NCBI GenBank assembly: GCA_963555705.1
Contig: OY743180.1
Coordinates: 31,156,129 to 31,220,128, forward strand
Length of the DNA: 64,000 bases
DNA from: Ligustrum vulgare
Taxonomy: Eukaryota > Streptophyta > Magnoliopsida > Lamiales > Oleaceae
Direction: 5' to 3'
The notes beneath the pieces were generated by a model, which saw nothing but the letters and a program-made list of their open reading frames with translations, was not told where the DNA came from and searched no databases. Shown one piece after another: positions 12,882 through 24,723 of the stretch (position 1 is its first letter; the number at the start of each line of letters is the position of its first letter). The position numbers and the translations under genes were made by a program.

Positions 12882-13883
12882 CTAATGTTGAACGTCACAT
12901 GCTCCTTTGTAACCCGAAATGTGACATATCCCTCTTCTACATCTATCAAAGCTTGAGCAGGCTAGGAACGGTCGACTAAGGATTAGTGAAATTTTGTTGT
13001 CCTCCTCCATTTCCAGAATTATGAAGTCAACGGGAAAAATGAATTTGTCGACTTTCACCAATACATCCTCCACGACTCCATATGGATAGCAAATCGAGAG
13101 GTCAACTAATTGCAACTTGATGTTGCTTTACTTTGGCTAATCCAATCCCAGTTTCCTATAAATAAATAAAAGCATTAGGTTTATACTTACCCCTAAATCA
13201 CACAAAATCTTATTAAATTGTAAATCACCAGTAATGCATAGGATATAAAGACTCTCTGGATCCTTCAGTTTTGGTGGCAGGTTTTTTTTTTTTTTTTTGC
13301 ACTGCATTCTTCGTTTAGGGACACATCTTCAAGATCCTGAAGCTTCCTCTTACTTGACATCATCTTCGTTAACATTTTTGCATAGCTCAGGATTTGTGTG
13401 ATAGCTTCTATAAAAGGAATACTAATATGCGATTTCCTGAGCATATTAAGGAACTTGTTGAACTGTTTGTCCTCCTTACTCTTCTGCATCCTTTGTGGGA
13501 ACGGGACAGGTGGATCATGAGGCTTAATTGATGATTTAACCTCACATCTCTTGTCTTCTTGTCAGATGGTTTTTAAAATAACTCAACTTGCTTTTAACCT
13601 TTCTACACTCCATTTCCTGAATTTCTGCTGGACTCATCACATGCACTTCGGGTAATTGAAGAACACTATGAGTGGTAATAGCATTCATCATTTTCTTTAC
13701 AGTTTGTTGTTGAGCCCTTTGAGGATACGGAATAAGAGGTACACACACCCTATCACATGGAGCGAAACGGATCCTTCTAGGCACATAATCCACTTCTTCT
13801 CCTACAACTTCAATTGCCATAACCTGCACCTTTTGGTTTGTCTCTGTATTTCCAGATAGTTTCTCAGGTTCTCTAGTTGTCAT
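12882..13883 (-). pseudogene. Athila-like gag and protease remnants
   Basis: Three broken minus-strand segments lie in the expected order. 13883-13542 is a linker region of gag. 13489-13265 carries HISIPFIEAITQILSYAK and the ECSA motif characteristic of Athila gag. 13115-12882 carries the protease-region signature YPYGVVEDVLVKVDKFIFP followed by ILSRPFLA (family form ILGRPFLA). Frameshifts and stops separate them and a poly-lysine tract interrupts the ECSA end. Athila elements are Ty3/gypsy retrotransposons; this copy is dead. The left part (13763-13883) is duplicated at 17259. Confidence 0.7.
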
Positions 13884-15214
13884 GATTTAAGCTATTTGTC
13901 CTATCTGAGTTTCCAAATTTTTGATTGATGACTTTAAATGAAATTTGGATTTGTGCTTATTTTCCCACATATTTAAGTCTCACAATCCAAAGAAAAATCA
14001 TCTATAACTCTTTTGTCGAAAATTTCTTCTTGATGCTTTCAAAATTTATTTATTTATTTATTTTGTAGATGACTGATGATTCATTACATGTTTTGGATCA
14101 GCGATGCTATGAGGTCCTTAATACGGTGCAATTCATTAGTCCTTCCGTCTCCACCTTGGCTCCTGAACTGATCATATAGGATTTTGTTCGAAAAAATGCG
14201 AGTTAGTATGTAGGGTCTTCTATTTTTTTTCTTTTTTCTTTTTCTATTCAGGTTTATTTGGTTTGGTTTTTTTATTTTCTTCTCTATATTGTTGGAAAAC
14301 ACATTCCATTATTTTCTGTATATTTTTTCAATTGAAAATATTGAGAAAGATGAAGGTACAAAAGGCAAAGGCTAGAGTCATAGTGCATTTTTCCTTTTTT
14401 TGCTTCCTATAATTTGGGTGTTCAGCATTGTGATGGTTGCTTAGATATGTAGTGGACTCCAAACTGTACATGGTTGGTTGTTTAGCAGAGTAAATTTAGT
14501 CATTTTTTAAATGGGGATGTGTTATTGAAATAAGGGATGGGGTCATGGGCAAGTGAATTTTCAGATGCCCACGTCAAACATACAATTCAACACATTAACA
14601 TAACCTACTTTTTATTCACCCTTTATTACTTAACAAGACAAAAATATCCTTCACTTAAAAATTTCTGAAGACGAAAGCCCTAAATTTGAATTTGAATTTG
14701 AATTTCAAATTCGAGGCGTTGCCCACACGGACTGAGGGATTGGTGGACGGACCCCCACACGAACACAGTTGATCCACAAATCCTCCACACTGACGGGAGG
14801 GGGATGGTCTCCACAAGGATAAGTGTCGGTCCACTAACCCCCCATATGTATAGGGAGTTTGTTGGTCAGACCCCCACAAGAATGAAGGTCAGTGAAATAA
14901 CTCCCCACACGAACTGGTGGTCATTCCACAGATGGAGGGTCGGGTGGATTGACCCCTAGTCCGTGGAGGTCAGGAAATTGACCCCAAGAAGATTTACTTC
15001 ATCAATTTAGTAAAAATAAAATAAATCTTCTAATCCAATCTGTAAATATCAAAGTCTTACATCATCAAAAGCAAAAAATAAAAAATTTAAAAAATAACTA
15101 ACAACTGTAAAAAATAATCAATAACGTAAAATATGATAGATGGAGATGAAGTGTCAAATGAACATATAGATGGAGATTGATGAAGATGAAGATTTGCTGA
15201 AGAAAACTTGGAGA
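13763..15214. repeat. Direct duplication, copy A (empty-site copy)
   Basis: From CGAAACGGATCCTTCTAGG at 13763 to GAAAACTTGGAGA at 15214 this 1452 bp segment is closely matched by 17259-22052. After removing two insertions and their target duplications, copy B is about 1446 bp. Copy A contains part of the Athila gag remnant, a T-rich region, and a GC-rich stretch (14710-14990) with recurring CCCCACAC and GGTC motifs. It keeps the sites into which the two copy B elements inserted. Confidence 0.85.
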
Positions 15215-16930
15215 CTATGACTAATTGTGACTTTGTGTGACACTTCTAGTCACAAACGTAACCAATTATATGGATGACTATGACTAATTGTGACTTTGTG
15301 CAACTTGTGATGAGGACGTGATGTGACCTACAATTGTGTTGACTATGACTATGTGTGATCGAATAGAATTGTGACTTTGTATGACCGAACTGTGACCTTA
15401 TGAGACCTAACTATGAGTTTGACTAATTGTGACCAAGAGAATGAGTAAGTATGACCAATAAATAATATGCGACTAAAAATATTTAATTACAACTATATTT
15501 GTAAATGTCATCAAAATTTGTGTCGATTATAAATTTGTATGACTTTTGACGATTGAGGGTTTGGACATGTTACTTAAATTGTCGATCACAAAATTTGATT
15601 TTCGAATTTATAACTGTGATCAAATCGTGACTTTGCGGGTTGAGTTGGGTGAATTTTGTGACTAAATTTATAATTATGACAGAACAATGATTTTGTGTGA
15701 CCAACTGTGCAAGTGGGGTGAGATGGGATAGAATTGGGTGACTAAATTTGTAATTATGATTGAACTATGATATTGTATGATCAACTGGTACTTGATGAGA
15801 GGGATGGGGTGGGGTGGGGTGACCATTGGACGAAGACGTGATGTGACCTACAGTTTCTCAAATATGACTATGTGTGACCGAGTTGTGACTTTGTAGGAAC
15901 GAACTATAACCTTATGTGATCGAACTGTGACCTCATGTGACTGAACTGCGATCATGTGTGACTCTAATAGGTAGGGTGGGGTAGTGTGGGGTGGGAAGAA
16001 TTTTGCAACTAAATTTGTAATTGTAATTGAACTATGATTTTGTTGGTGGGGTGCAGTAGGGTAGGGTAGGGTAGGATGTGTTGAGGTGAAATTTGTAATT
16101 AAATATGTAATTATCACTCAAATGTGATTTTGTGTGACCAATTATAACTTTGCGAGTGAGGGTGAGTGGGGTAGTGTGGGAGCATGGTGGGATTTGCGAT
16201 AAATTTGTAATTGTCACTAAACTGTGACTTTTCTAGTAGGGGGGTGGGATGGGGTGTTGTAGATTAAGGTAAGGTAGGGTGGGGTTGGGACGGGGTAGAA
16301 TTTGCGATAATTTTTTTAGTATGACCGAACTGTGATTTTGTGTGACCTACTATGACTTTGTGGGGGTAGGGTGGGGGTGATTAGGGATGGGTTTTGCGAT
16401 AAAATTTGTAATTGTGACGAAAATGTGACTTTGTGTGACCAACTGTGATTTTGAGGGTGGTGGTTGTGTGAAATTTGCAATAAATTTGTAATTATGAGGA
16501 ACCATGACTGTGTATGACTAACTGTGACTTTGCATTGGTGGGGTGGGGGTGAGGTGGGGTGGAAGATTAATGTTTCGATTAAATTTGTGTATGTAATCGA
16601 ATTGTGACTTTATGTGACCAACTGCGATTGGTCTGGGTGGTGGGATAGACGGGTTGTGGATTAGGTAATTTTGCTAACAAATATATAATTGAGATCGAAC
16701 TGTGACTATATGCGACCAATCATGACTTTGCTTGGCGGGGTGGGGTGGGTGGATGGGGTGGGGAGGGGTGAGTGGGTGGTTGGATGGTTAAATTTGCGAT
16801 TAACTTCGTATATGAGACCAAATTATAACTTTTTGTGGCTAACTATGACTGTGTGGGGGTAGGGTAGGGTAGGTGGTGAAGGGTGGATGGGTGGGGTGGG
16901 CTCGGGGTGCCAGGTTGGACGGGTTGTGGA
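15215..16930 (+). repeat. Degenerate GTGAC array with G-rich runs
   Basis: Repeating blocks of roughly 85-110 bases combine AAATTTGTAATTGTGA, AACTGTGACTTTGTGTGACC and a G-rich run such as GGGTGGGGTGGGG. Spacing and sequence are irregular, so this is a degenerate tandem array. Frames through it are repeat translations and are not called. The array occupies most of the spacer between duplication copies A and B and begins exactly where their similarity stops. The opposite-strand version is at 31190-32840. Confidence 0.75.
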
Positions 16931-17258
16931 TTAGGTATTATTTTTGGATTTTGTCATCTAATATTATATAAGTTTTAATTTAATATATAAATGATAATTA
17001 TTTTTATATTATATATAGTATTAGATTTATTAATTTCTAATTAACACCTGATTTTTAAAAGAAAATCTTAAGTTTGTTAGGTTTAAAAAGCAATAATTTT
17101 AGTTGTGTAGTTATTTATTTTTCCATTACGAAATTTAATTTCACTTAATTGGTTAGACGATCACGTTTTAAAAATAAATGGGCAAATTCGTAGCAACACA
17201 TTTTTAAAAAAAGTAAATAATATTTATTTAAAAAGTCACGAAAATTCTTGGTCGCCAC
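16931..17258. other. AT-rich spacer before duplication copy B
   Basis: Nothing recognisable is seen in this AT-rich stretch between the GTGAC array and copy B. Confidence 0.5.
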
Positions 17259-18048
17259 CGAAACGGATCCTTCTAGGCACATAATCCACTTCTTCTCCTA
17301 AAATTCCAATTGCCATAACCTGCTCCTTTTGGTTTGTCTCTGTATTTCCAGATAGTTTCTCAGGTTCTCTAGTTGTCATGATTTAAGCTATTTGTCCTAT
17401 CTGAGTTTCCAAATTTTTGATTGATGACTTTAAATGAAATTTGGATTTGTGCTTATTTTCCCACATATTTAAGTCTCACAATCCAAAGAAAAATCATCTA
17501 TAACTCTTTTGTCGAAAATTTCTTCTTGATGCTTTCAAAATTTATTTATTTATTTATTTTGTAGATGACTGATGATTCATTACATGTTTTGGATCAGCGA
17601 TGCTATGAGGTCCTTAATACGGTGCAATTCATTAGTCCTTCCGTCTCCACCTTGGCTCCTAAACTGATCATATGGGATTTTGTTTGAAAAAAATGCGAGT
17701 TAGTAAGTAGGGTCTTCTATTGTTTTTTTTTTTTTTTTTTTTTTTTTCTCTATTCAAGTTTTTTTTCTTAATGAAGTTTGGTTTTATGATTTTCTTCTCT
17801 ATATTGTTGGAAAACACATTCCGTTCATTTCAGTATATTTTTTCAATTGAAAATTTTGAAAAAGCTGAAGGTACAAAAGGCAGAGGCTAGAGTCATAGTG
17901 CATTTTTCCTTTTTTCGCTTTCTATAATTTGGGTGTTCAGCATTATGATGGCTGCTTAGATATGTAGTGGACTCCAAATTGTATGTGGTTGGTTGTTTAA
18001 CAAAGTAAATTTAGTCATTTTTTAATTGGGGATGTGTTATTGGAATAA

Positions 18049-18515
18049 GAGCATCCGCATTGGACATGTTAAAGTTAGCTAGTCACATAAGCAAAAAACT
18101 AGATGTTAATGACACATCCACATATTAAAGTTAACTATTACTAATTACTACATTGGATGTATTAACTTTTTACTAAGTCCAAAAATAATTGATTATTTAT
18201 TTTCAAAATAGCAAAAACTTATATATCAATAGGTAATCATATTGAAGATCTCTTTAAATTCTATAATATGAAGCCAACAATTAATTTTTTTTTTAATTTT
18301 TTTTTTTATCGACGTTAAAGAAAATTAAGAAGAAAGAAAATGAATAAATGAGGTATTGGGTGAATGTTAGGGGTGGGGTGAAATACAACACTTTATTTGG
18401 AGAGCTTTAAATATAATCACATGTTAAAACACTCTTTAGATTTAGAAGAAAGTTTTCAACATCTTGCTAATTTATTCTACTAACATGTACTTTAACATAT
18501 TCAATGCGGATACTC
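18049..18515. mobile_element. 467 bp MITE with TAA duplications
   Basis: The left end reads GAGCATCCGCATTGGACATG and the right end is its near inverse, CATATTCAATGCGGATACTC. TAA flanks both sides (18046-18048 and 18516-18518). The homologous position in copy A near 14529-14535 has one TAA and no insert. The 3 bp TAA duplication fits a PIF/Harbinger-type MITE. No transposase is encoded. Confidence 0.85.
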
Positions 18516-18744
18516 TAAGGGTATGGGGTCATGGTCGGGTGAATTTTCAGAATGCCCACGTCAAACATACAATTCAACACATTAACCAAACCTAACCTAC
18601 TTTTTATTCACCCTTTAGTACTTAAAAAGACAAAAATATCATTCACTTAAACATTTCTAAAGACGAAAGCCCTAAATTTGAATTTCAAATTCAAGGCGTT
18701 GCCCACATGAACACGATCTATCCACGGATCCTCCACATGGATGG

Positions 18745-19406
18745 TGATGTGATCCGTTATGAGGATCATGAAAAACACGCGGAATAACGCCGGGAAAGTT
18801 TCGAACTCAGGTTGGAAGGGCCGGTAACATGGAGACCCGAGCCTCACGATGCAAGAACCTAAGGTATATTAAACCTTAGACCTGTTACGATGCGAAAACA
18901 AGAACCAACATGGGTGAACACCACAAAGGTTGTCCAAGCCTTTGATAAGTTCAATTGGTGAACGCTACAAAGATATGATAATCTTTGATAAGTTCGAAAG
19001 TTCAATCAAGAACAATATTTGAGGGAAACCACTCAACACAATTTATTTTCATCAAAGTCTAATTGTTACAATGAATAAATAGCATATAAATAAGTAAAAA
19101 ATGACCTAACAACTAGGACAGCCGCTGTAGAGGCACAAAACCCTAAAAAAATAATTAAAAATGAAATTTAACCTAAAAACACGCGAAACCCCTAATTCCT
19201 GTATGCGTAATTGACTTGCTGTTTTGAAGCCGAAAATGATGGAATTTGACCATAAAGTCAGTGGGCTCAAAGGCTTTAGCCCATGAGTTTTGCTCAGTGA
19301 CCCGTTTTTACTCAAAAAAACACATATTATGCATCCAATTCTGACATGATTGATTAGATTGGCTTTAATATTTAACTTTCCGCCAAGTCCCCTATGATTC
19401 GTATCA
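18745..19406 (-). repeat. 3' LTR of the non-autonomous element
   Basis: This is the downstream LTR in element orientation, 662 bp with TG...CA termini. It matches 20957-21617 over its whole length. Confidence 0.9.
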
Positions 19407-19420
19407 TTCCCTCCTTCTTC
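19407..19420 (-). other. Polypurine tract of the non-autonomous element
   Basis: The minus strand reads GAAGAAGGAGGGAA immediately before the 3' LTR. Confidence 0.75.
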
Positions 19421-19514
19421 AGGATGATTCGTCCCGAATATAACTTTGTTCCTGTTGTGCAACTGCTCCACCTGGATCAAATGGAAAAATTTTCCCACCA
19501 TTGCATATGATTAA

Positions 19515-20481
19515 CTAATAATATGCTGCCATTAGGGATACTTGGATAGATTGAAGCAAAAACTCACGTGGGCATTGGTGGTGTTGCCCAAACTCCCAAG
19601 TACAATTAACCTGCAAGAAAGAATTAAATAAAATAGGGTGGGGAATGTTAGTTTCTCCATGTACAAGGTATGGATCATTGTACTCGTGATACAACACTTC
19701 TAGTTCTTCTTTTCCCACCACGAAGCCCTTCTCTTCGCCTCCAATAGTCATTTCACTTTCTGGCTCATTCCCCTCTTTTTCTTTCTTCTCACACTTAATC
19801 ACCTCCTCCATTTTCACAATTTCTTGTTTAACTACCACTTCTAAATTTCTGGACTCAACCAACTCTCCAAAGTTTTTATTCCCAACCTCCTCTTCCACAT
19901 TACTCTTTAAGTTTTGATCTTCGATATCAATTTTTAGAGTATGCTCCACTATTTCAATTTTCAACTCATGCACCTCCTCTTCATAACTCGAATTTTTTAT
20001 TTTCTAATTCATGCTTCAAGTCTCCCTCCTTTTTCTCAACAATCATATCCCGAGACTCCAATTTTAAATCCCTTACAATCTCATTTACACTCTATTGTAA
20101 TTTAGCCTCAGCCTCCCTTTCACTCTCTCTCTTTCTAAGCTTAGCTTCTTTTCTAGCCTTCCGTTCATACATCATCCTTTCCTCATAAATTTTTGTTCGA
20201 ATATTCAAAAGCGTCCTCTCATTAATCTCTTCTTCCCAATCAACTCCAATCCCAACTCTAGGTTTATGGTTACGCCTATATTCCCTTTTATGCCGTTGAG
20301 CAAGTTTTGCACTACGCATATCCACTGAGTTCTTAACTTTCCCCAACTTAGCATCTAATTACGCATCTAATTTCGCTTCCATTCTCACAGCGAACTCCTA
20401 AAACTGTTTCTTCATCATGACAAGCAGAGAAGAGTGATGGTTATCTATATCAGATGATGAATTTTCTCGAAGTTTAGACAT
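19515..20481 (-). pseudogene. Broken ORF for a charged coiled-coil-like protein of the non-autonomous element
   Basis: An ATG at 20481 opens MSKLRENSSSDIDNHHSS and the frame continues through stops at 20398-20400, 20359-20361 and 20092-20094. It then appears to shift frame near 19985 and runs to 19515. Unbroken it would give about 320 residues. The first half is rich in Lys, Arg and Glu (RKARKEAKLRKRESEREAEA), the second in Glu, Lys and Val, so coiled coil is likely. There is no zinc knuckle, DTG/DSG protease or other pol motif. Its position after the primer site is where gag would lie, so it may be a diverged gag or a captured sequence. I do not recognise it. Confidence 0.55.
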
Positions 20482-20940
20482 TTCGAATGGAATTGAATAA
20501 TTTGACAAAAGGATTAGAATGAAATTTAATTTTGACTTGGAAGACAAGGAATATCAAGAATTTAAGGAAATTCAAGAAAGTGGTTCTTGAATTTTTGAAT
20601 ATTTCGCATTTTTTTTTTTTACTTTTTTTTTGAATAATGGATGAATTTTCAGATTAAATATTTTTTTTTTGTTTTTAGATAAATCCGAAAATTCGACACG
20701 ATTGCAACAAAACAAACGAGACTTAATTTGGACGAAAAATGAAGAAAATAAACACTTTCGAATTTTTGTTGGATTTTTATATGTATCAAAAACTGAAAAA
20801 TTTTACTGACACGAAGAACAAGAAAACTCAAGAAAAGAAAAGACTCAACAACAAGATATTGATGATTTTGTGTAGACTCAACGATAAAAACACAAAACCA
20901 AACTAGATAGAATAGAAAAACAAAACCTGAATACAGAGTC

Positions 20941-20954
20941 CAACTCTGATACCA
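20941..20954 (-). other. Primer-binding site of the non-autonomous element
   Basis: The minus strand reads TGGTATCAGAGTTG two bases after the 5' LTR end. TGGTATCAGAG complements the 3' end of plant initiator methionine tRNA. Confidence 0.85.
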
Positions 20955-20956
20955 GA

Positions 20957-21617
20957 TGATGTGATCCGTTATGGGGATCACGAAAATCACACGAAATAAC
21001 GCCGGGAAAGTTCCGAACTCAGGTTGGAAGGGACGGTAACATGGAGACCCGAGCCTCCCAACGCAAGAACTTAAGGTATATTAAACCTTAAACTCGTTAC
21101 GATGCGGAAACAAGAACCAACATAGGGAAACGCCACAAAGGTTGTCCACGCCTTTGAGAAGTTCAATTGGTGAACGCCACAAAGATATGATAATCTTTGA
21201 TAAGTTCGAAAGTTCAATCAAGAACAATATTTGAGGGAAACCACTCAACACAATTTTTATTCATCAAAGTCTAATTGTTACAATGAAAAAATAGCATATA
21301 AATAAGTAAAAAATAACCTAACAACTAGGGCAGCCGCTATAGAGGCACAAAACCCTAACAAAATAATTAAAAATGAAATTTAACCTAAAAATACGCGAAA
21401 ACCCTAATTCATGTATGCATAATTGACTTACTATTTTGAAGCCCAAAATGATGGAATTTGACCATAAAGTTAGTGGGCTCAAGGGCTTTGGCCCATGAGG
21501 TTTGCTCAGTGACCCGTTGTTACTCAAAAAACACATATTATGTATCCAGTTCTGACATGGTTGATTAGATTGACTTTAATATTTAACTTTCCGTCAAGCC
21601 CCCTATGATTCATATCA
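20957..21617 (-). repeat. 5' LTR of the non-autonomous element
   Basis: This is the upstream LTR in element orientation, 661 bp, adjacent to the primer-binding site. Its termini match those of 18745-19406. Confidence 0.9.
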
Positions 21618-22052
21618 GATGGAAGGAGGATGGCCTCCACAAGGATAAAGGTCGGTCCACTAACCCCCCCCCCCCCCCATACATATGAGGAGTTTGATGG
21701 TCGGACCCCCACAAGAACGAGGGTCGGTGGAATAACTCCCCATACGGACTGGTTGTCATTCCACAGACGGATGGTTTGGTGGATTGACCCCTAGTTCGTG
21801 GAGGACAAAAAATTGACCCCAAAGAAGTTTTTCTTTATCAATTTAGTAAAAATAAAATAAATCTTCTGATCCAATCTGTAAATATAAGTAAGTCTTACGT
21901 CATCAAAACCAAAAAATAAAAAATTTAAAAAGTAGCTAACAACTGTCAAAAATAGTCATTAACATATAATATGATAGATGGGGATGAAGTCACAAATGAA
22001 CATATAGATGGAGATTGATGAAGATGAAGATTTGTTGAAGAAAACTTGGAGA

Positions 22053-22679
22053 TTTTTGAAGGATTGGTCTGTGCAATGTGAGAATTGATTTGGCTCTTCA
22101 AATTTCAACATTCAAAATGAGGGTGAAATGGAAATTGTGTATTTTCTTTTAATTTAGATATATTTAATATATCAAAATATTGGTCAAAGGGTATTTCGAA
22201 AAAAGGGTAGGATCACCTTGCTATTGTCTACCATTTCCTTGTCATGGGCTGTAATGATGGGTTCGATTTTTTATTTTTTATTTTTTCTATTTTTTTTGGT
22301 CAACTTTTAATTCAGTTTGGACAGTTCACTTTACATTTTTTTTATTTTTTATTTTGAGCCTCTCAACTTATGGGATGAACAAAATAACCGTTTTATACAT
22401 TATTATTATGATGTTGGTGAATTATGATTGCCTATATGATTGTTTATTAGAAGTCCAGACTCTATTATAATTTGTATCTTTTCTCCCCTAAAGAGACATT
22501 TCTTTCTTTTGCAGTCCTATAGTTGCTTCACAATTGCTACTAGTGCATAGAGTTATCCGTGTTGGGCATAATACGTACAAGCGAAATTAACTCATAAACT
22601 CTCTCTGTTGTACTTGTGTTTGATGAATGTTTTCCTCTCTGATCTGCTCCGTTGTTTGGTTGGAGGGTCTTAATTTTTT
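22053..22679. other. Unassigned AT-rich sequence
   Basis: No gene or transposon end is recognised between duplication copy B and the LTR start at 22680. Confidence 0.5.
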
Positions 22680-23110
22680 TGTAACGTCCCGAGTTCTAAG
22701 CATTCGAAACGCCACGTCATCCTTTCAAAAACATTTTTCGAAACATAAAAATTGAGCGGAAGAATTTAAAATTCAATTTCATTTACTAAATGGACAATAA
22801 TTCAAGTGTTCAAAATAACTTAAATAATAATAAGGAAATTCGAAATATAAGAATTAAATGCATTTAAATCAATTATCTCAAAATAAATTTTCTAATTCTT
22901 CAATAACAACCATCGCGAGCTCCGTCGCCAACTCCAAAATCTGAAAATTTGTATGTTTAAAGAAATGGTGAGTATTTCATAGAAATACTCAGTAGACTCG
23001 ACAAGGTGGAGTTGGTAACGTGAAGAATTCGTGAAATTTGATGTTTCAAATGCTTTATTGATGTATTTTGAAGATATATTTCGCATTAAATTTTGTTTCA
23101 GGATTATTTG
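22680..23110 (+). mobile_element. Chromovirus-type LTR fragment
   Basis: TGTAACGTCCCGAG at 22680 is a typical chromovirus LTR start. About 290 bp downstream lies GGTGAGTATTTCATAGAAAT followed by ACTCAG, another common feature of these LTRs. No matching end, primer site or coding region follows, so it is a truncated or solo LTR; the right limit is approximate. Confidence 0.5.
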
Positions 23111-23855
23111 ATTGTTTCTTTTTCTTCAATTTGAAGCTTAAATTTAACAAGTCTTATTGATATGTTTTGGATGCTCTATTTGTCTCTATTTAGCTTTGAT
23201 TTTTGTAAATAATTAAATATTTATCCTATTTGCATAAAATTTAATTTTTTAATAGAAATCGAATAAGATCCGAAAAATAATCGATAATCGAACCGAAATC
23301 GAAATTGTTTTGTTCTTGTTATTAAAGGAACCGAACTGAGAATTTCGATTCTTTCAATAATCGAACTAAACCGACAAACGTCCACCCTAGTTCAAATGGA
23401 TTAGGGGATGCTATTGTAACTTTACAAATTATCAGGGATTTACATATTTTATTTTAGAGTGTCAAAGGAAATTTAACCGTGTCCGCTAATGCTTATTTTG
23501 ATGCTTCTTTGAAATTGAATGACTGCTGCCTCATATAATGAGAAGTTGTGGCAGTGCAAAAAGTAATTGTCCTCTATTTGGAGGTGTACCATAACATGCT
23601 AGGAATGATATATGTACAATGCTGCTACGTTGTCAGATTTGTTTACCAGTTGACTTACCTACAACATACTTGATAGATATTCATTACTTTACCCATCACA
23701 TTATCTTCAAAAATTAATCACCATAATTGTGCCAACACAAATTGGTAAATCATTGAGTAAATCATTCTGACTTTGTAGATTAATTGATGATATATTGCCC
23801 GAATCAGGTACATGTTGGGTGCAACATGTGCTTGTATCGGACAAAATAGTGTGCT
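23111..23855. other. Unassigned AT-rich sequence
   Basis: Repeated AATCGAAC and ACCGAAATCG motifs occur around 23260-23360, but no gene is supported. Confidence 0.45.
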
Positions 23856-23945
23856 CAATTTGAATAATAGATCATTTATTCCATGATATGCAAAGACCAA
23901 TTTGAATAATAGATCATTTATTCCATGATATGCAAAGACCAATTT
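23856..23945. repeat. Exact 42 bp tandem duplication
   Basis: The unit beginning CAATTTGAATAATAGATC occurs at 23856-23897 and again at 23898-23939, followed by a partial third start. Because 42 is a multiple of three, a minus-strand frame passes through and repeats LVFAYHGINDLLFK, but that frame has no other support as a gene. Confidence 0.85.
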
Positions 23946-24204
23946 TGCAGCAGAAGATGAAAAATGGCTCTTTTTCTTCCCATCCAAATCACATTATATG
24001 CAAAGATCATTTATATACCCACAAAAACACATAAATCGAATTCCAAAAAGGCAAACCATATTAACTTCCCTCCCAGTCCTATTCAAAAGTTTCTAGTAAC
24101 TCGCGAATTTTGAGCAGAAAACTAAAATGGACGAGGAAATTCATATATATTTGATGAATAAAGTTCTGTACTAAAAGAGACGCAAAAAAAATAAAATAAA
24201 ATAA

Positions 24205-24205
<1 letters not shown>

Positions 24206-24239
<34 letters not shown>
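24206..24239. repeat. (AAT)n microsatellite
   Basis: About eleven AAT units, flanked by AAATA-type runs, lie about 0.5 kb beyond the 3' end of the ATP sulfurylase coding sequence. Confidence 0.9.
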
Positions 24240-24241
<2 letters not shown>

Positions 24242-24723
24242 TAAAATAAATTCCACAAAAAGATTTACAAGAATAATTTTCATGCTCACTAATTTAATCG
24301 TTAAAGAATTTCCCCCATATATTGAGAATATGGCAGTAGAATGTTAATATCAATAAAAGATTAGTAACATTATGATAATGGAATTGACATTATAAGTACG
24401 TTTCTTTTTTTTTTTTAAATATTATTTTCACCCTCTCATTAACTTCAAAGTGAGAACGAAATGACAATTGACATTACTTTAAACGTTCACGTTTCAGTAG
24501 TAAAGCACAAACACAATATTATACAGCGTGCACGAGAAGAGTGCACAAATTCAGGAGCCATCTTTGGTACTATATTACAGGTTGAGGCTAACTCTTGCTC
24601 TTCTGTACCTATGCCTCGAATGATCTTATTGAGGTGAAGATAGTTTTTGACCAAGTTTTATACAATAGATTGGAGATAAATAGGTTTAAGGTTTCTCCCA
24701 AGCATAATACACAAGTAATAATT

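Larger units (their letters stand above)
18745..21617 (-). mobile_element. Complete non-autonomous LTR retrotransposon, 2.87 kb
   Basis: Two direct LTRs (18745-19406 and 20957-21617) begin TGATGTGATCCG and end CATATCA or CGTATCA. GATGG duplications flank them at 18740-18744 and 21618-21622. On the minus strand, TGGTATCAGAGTTG (initiator-tRNA primer site) follows the upstream LTR and GAAGAAGGAGGGAA precedes the downstream one, so the element reads minus. The 1550 bp interior has no protease, reverse transcriptase or integrase, only a broken ORF for a charged protein, so movement would need enzymes from another element. LTRs differ at a few percent by eye. Confidence 0.9.
17259..22052. repeat. 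Direct duplication, copy B (with two insertions)
   Basis: This copy matches 13763-15214 from CGAAACGGATCCTTCTAGG to GAAAACTTGGAGA. It is interrupted by the MITE at 18049-18515 and the LTR element at 18745-21617. Similarity to copy A resumes at each junction, with only small differences, which confirms both insertion boundaries. A T-run near 17722-17747 is longer than in copy A. Confidence 0.85.

Noticed and set aside
15215..16930. Possible CRISPR-like array
   Set aside because: Repeats are degenerate, spacing varies and the genome is a plant; it is a minisatellite-type repeat.
19106..19501. A 131-codon frame in the non-autonomous element
   Set aside because: It runs through the LTR and polypurine tract and recurs partially in the other LTR; it is non-coding LTR sequence.
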